In this document: piece after piece, positions 15,193 to 15,593 of the stretch
Layout: each line of letters starts with the position of its first letter
How positions within the stretch are numbered: position 1 is the first letter of the stretch
Origin: an uncultured Clostridia bacterium
Lineage (GTDB): Bacteria > Bacillota > Clostridia > Lachnospirales > Lachnospiraceae
DNA: 15,593 nucleotides
Assembly: GCA_946186175.1 (NCBI GenBank)
Contig: CAMHMG010000047.1
Coordinates: 1 to 15,593 of the forward strand
Direction of reading: 5' to 3'
Translations under genes and position numbers: made by a program
Notes under the pieces: generated by a model
Database searches by the model: none
Seen by the model: only the letters and a program-made list of their open reading frames with translations
What the model was told of the DNA's origin: nothing

Positions 15193-15593
15193 TTATACAG
15201 TTGCTTTATTGTTCCTGAAGTGTTTACGTTTTCTTTCGATACGTGGACGTTTCTGTTTTCTGCCGGGTTGGATCTGCGATTTCCTTTTTAAAGCGTCATT
15301 AAATATTTGATCTATAGATGAAAGATCACATACACCTGCAAGAATTTTGGGAAATATTTTTTTTATACGTCCAATGATAAACGTACGGTTTGCTTGATAT
15401 CTATATTTGTTTGTAGCATTTGCTGTTTTATCAATAGTTTCATCCGCATCATTTTTTATTAGGGCGGAAAGATTGGATATTAGCAGATTGATGAAGAATT
15501 CCTGTTTAATGGAATTGCTCGTGGCACCATTGAATTCTTCGAGGTATACACGATATTTGAGTTCGTAATATTTTGATTCGATAGGCCAGCGCA
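15193..15593 (-). CDS. IS4-family transposase, C-terminal part (cut by window edge)
   Basis: 132 complete codons are visible before the TAA at 15195-15193; the gene continues beyond the right edge. The first visible residues, RWPIESKYYELK, fit the IS4 YREK signature with R, E and K at the required 3- and 6-residue spacing, and the E is the third catalytic acidic residue. The rest is a helical tail with an asparagine- and arginine-rich stretch and a very basic end (RKQKRPRIERKRKHFRNNKA). Nothing in the visible part is broken, so the element may be intact. It lies in the opposite direction to the IS21 remnant and may have inserted into it. Confidence 0.85.
   Translation of the reverse strand, partial: RWPIESKYYELKYRVYLEEFNGATSNSIKQEFFINLLISNLSALIKNDADETIDKTANATNKYRYQANRTFIIGRIKKIFPKILAGVCDLSSIDQIFNDALKRKSQIQPGRKQKRPRIERKRKHFRNNKATV

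Noticed and set aside
1..15593. tRNA, rRNA and riboswitch genes
   Set aside because: No cloverleaf, CCA-type end, rRNA-like tract or recognised riboswitch core was seen in any intergenic gap; a covariance-model scan was not possible.

Overview
The window looks like chromosome from a low-GC Clostridia bacterium, most likely a Lachnospiraceae gut or rumen species. The aconitase-family hydratase, the TPR-DUF4037-DUF4125 protein and the PAS/GGDEF/EAL protein are all of types I associate with that family. Shine-Dalgarno sites are strong, AT content is high, and almost every gene lies on the minus strand. This assignment rests on recalled protein families, not on a database search.

Reading right to left, in the direction of transcription. 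(a) 15593-14493 is a mobile-element scar: the C-terminus of an IS4-type transposase enters from the right edge, and a truncated IS21-type istA (plus strand) carries its left-end terminal repeats and a hairpin over its ribosome binding site. (b) 14413-13063 holds accessory genes: a PIN-like nuclease-fold protein, a 49-residue acidic protein with a perfect ribosome binding site, a terminator, and a clearly broken DUF188 (YaiI/YqxD) gene with one frameshift and one in-frame stop. (c) 12979-7747 holds single genes: a TehB-like methyltransferase, a degenerate-GGDEF/intact-EAL c-di-GMP phosphodiesterase candidate, a YbaK/ProX-type aminoacyl-tRNA deacylase, a second methyltransferase, a small cytosolic protein ending in a textbook terminator, and a 20-codon remnant that reads like the end of an HxlR regulator. 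(d) 7667-1 holds a secreted transglutaminase-like protein, an aconitase-superfamily hydratase with a good sigma-A promoter, and then a likely operon. That operon is a TPR/nucleotidyltransferase-like fusion protein translationally coupled to a MurJ/SpoVB-type flippase, followed by the first codons of another gene at the left edge.

Most of this is housekeeping or ordinary accessory content, and I do not see an unmistakable new multi-gene system. The items most worth a second look are the TPR-DUF4037-DUF4125 protein coupled to the flippase, the PIN-like protein with the 49-residue acidic gene downstream, the nested IS21/IS4 scar with its translation-blocking hairpin, the decayed DUF188 gene, and a short intergenic repeat family built on a GCRAAACTC-like core that recurs in several gaps.
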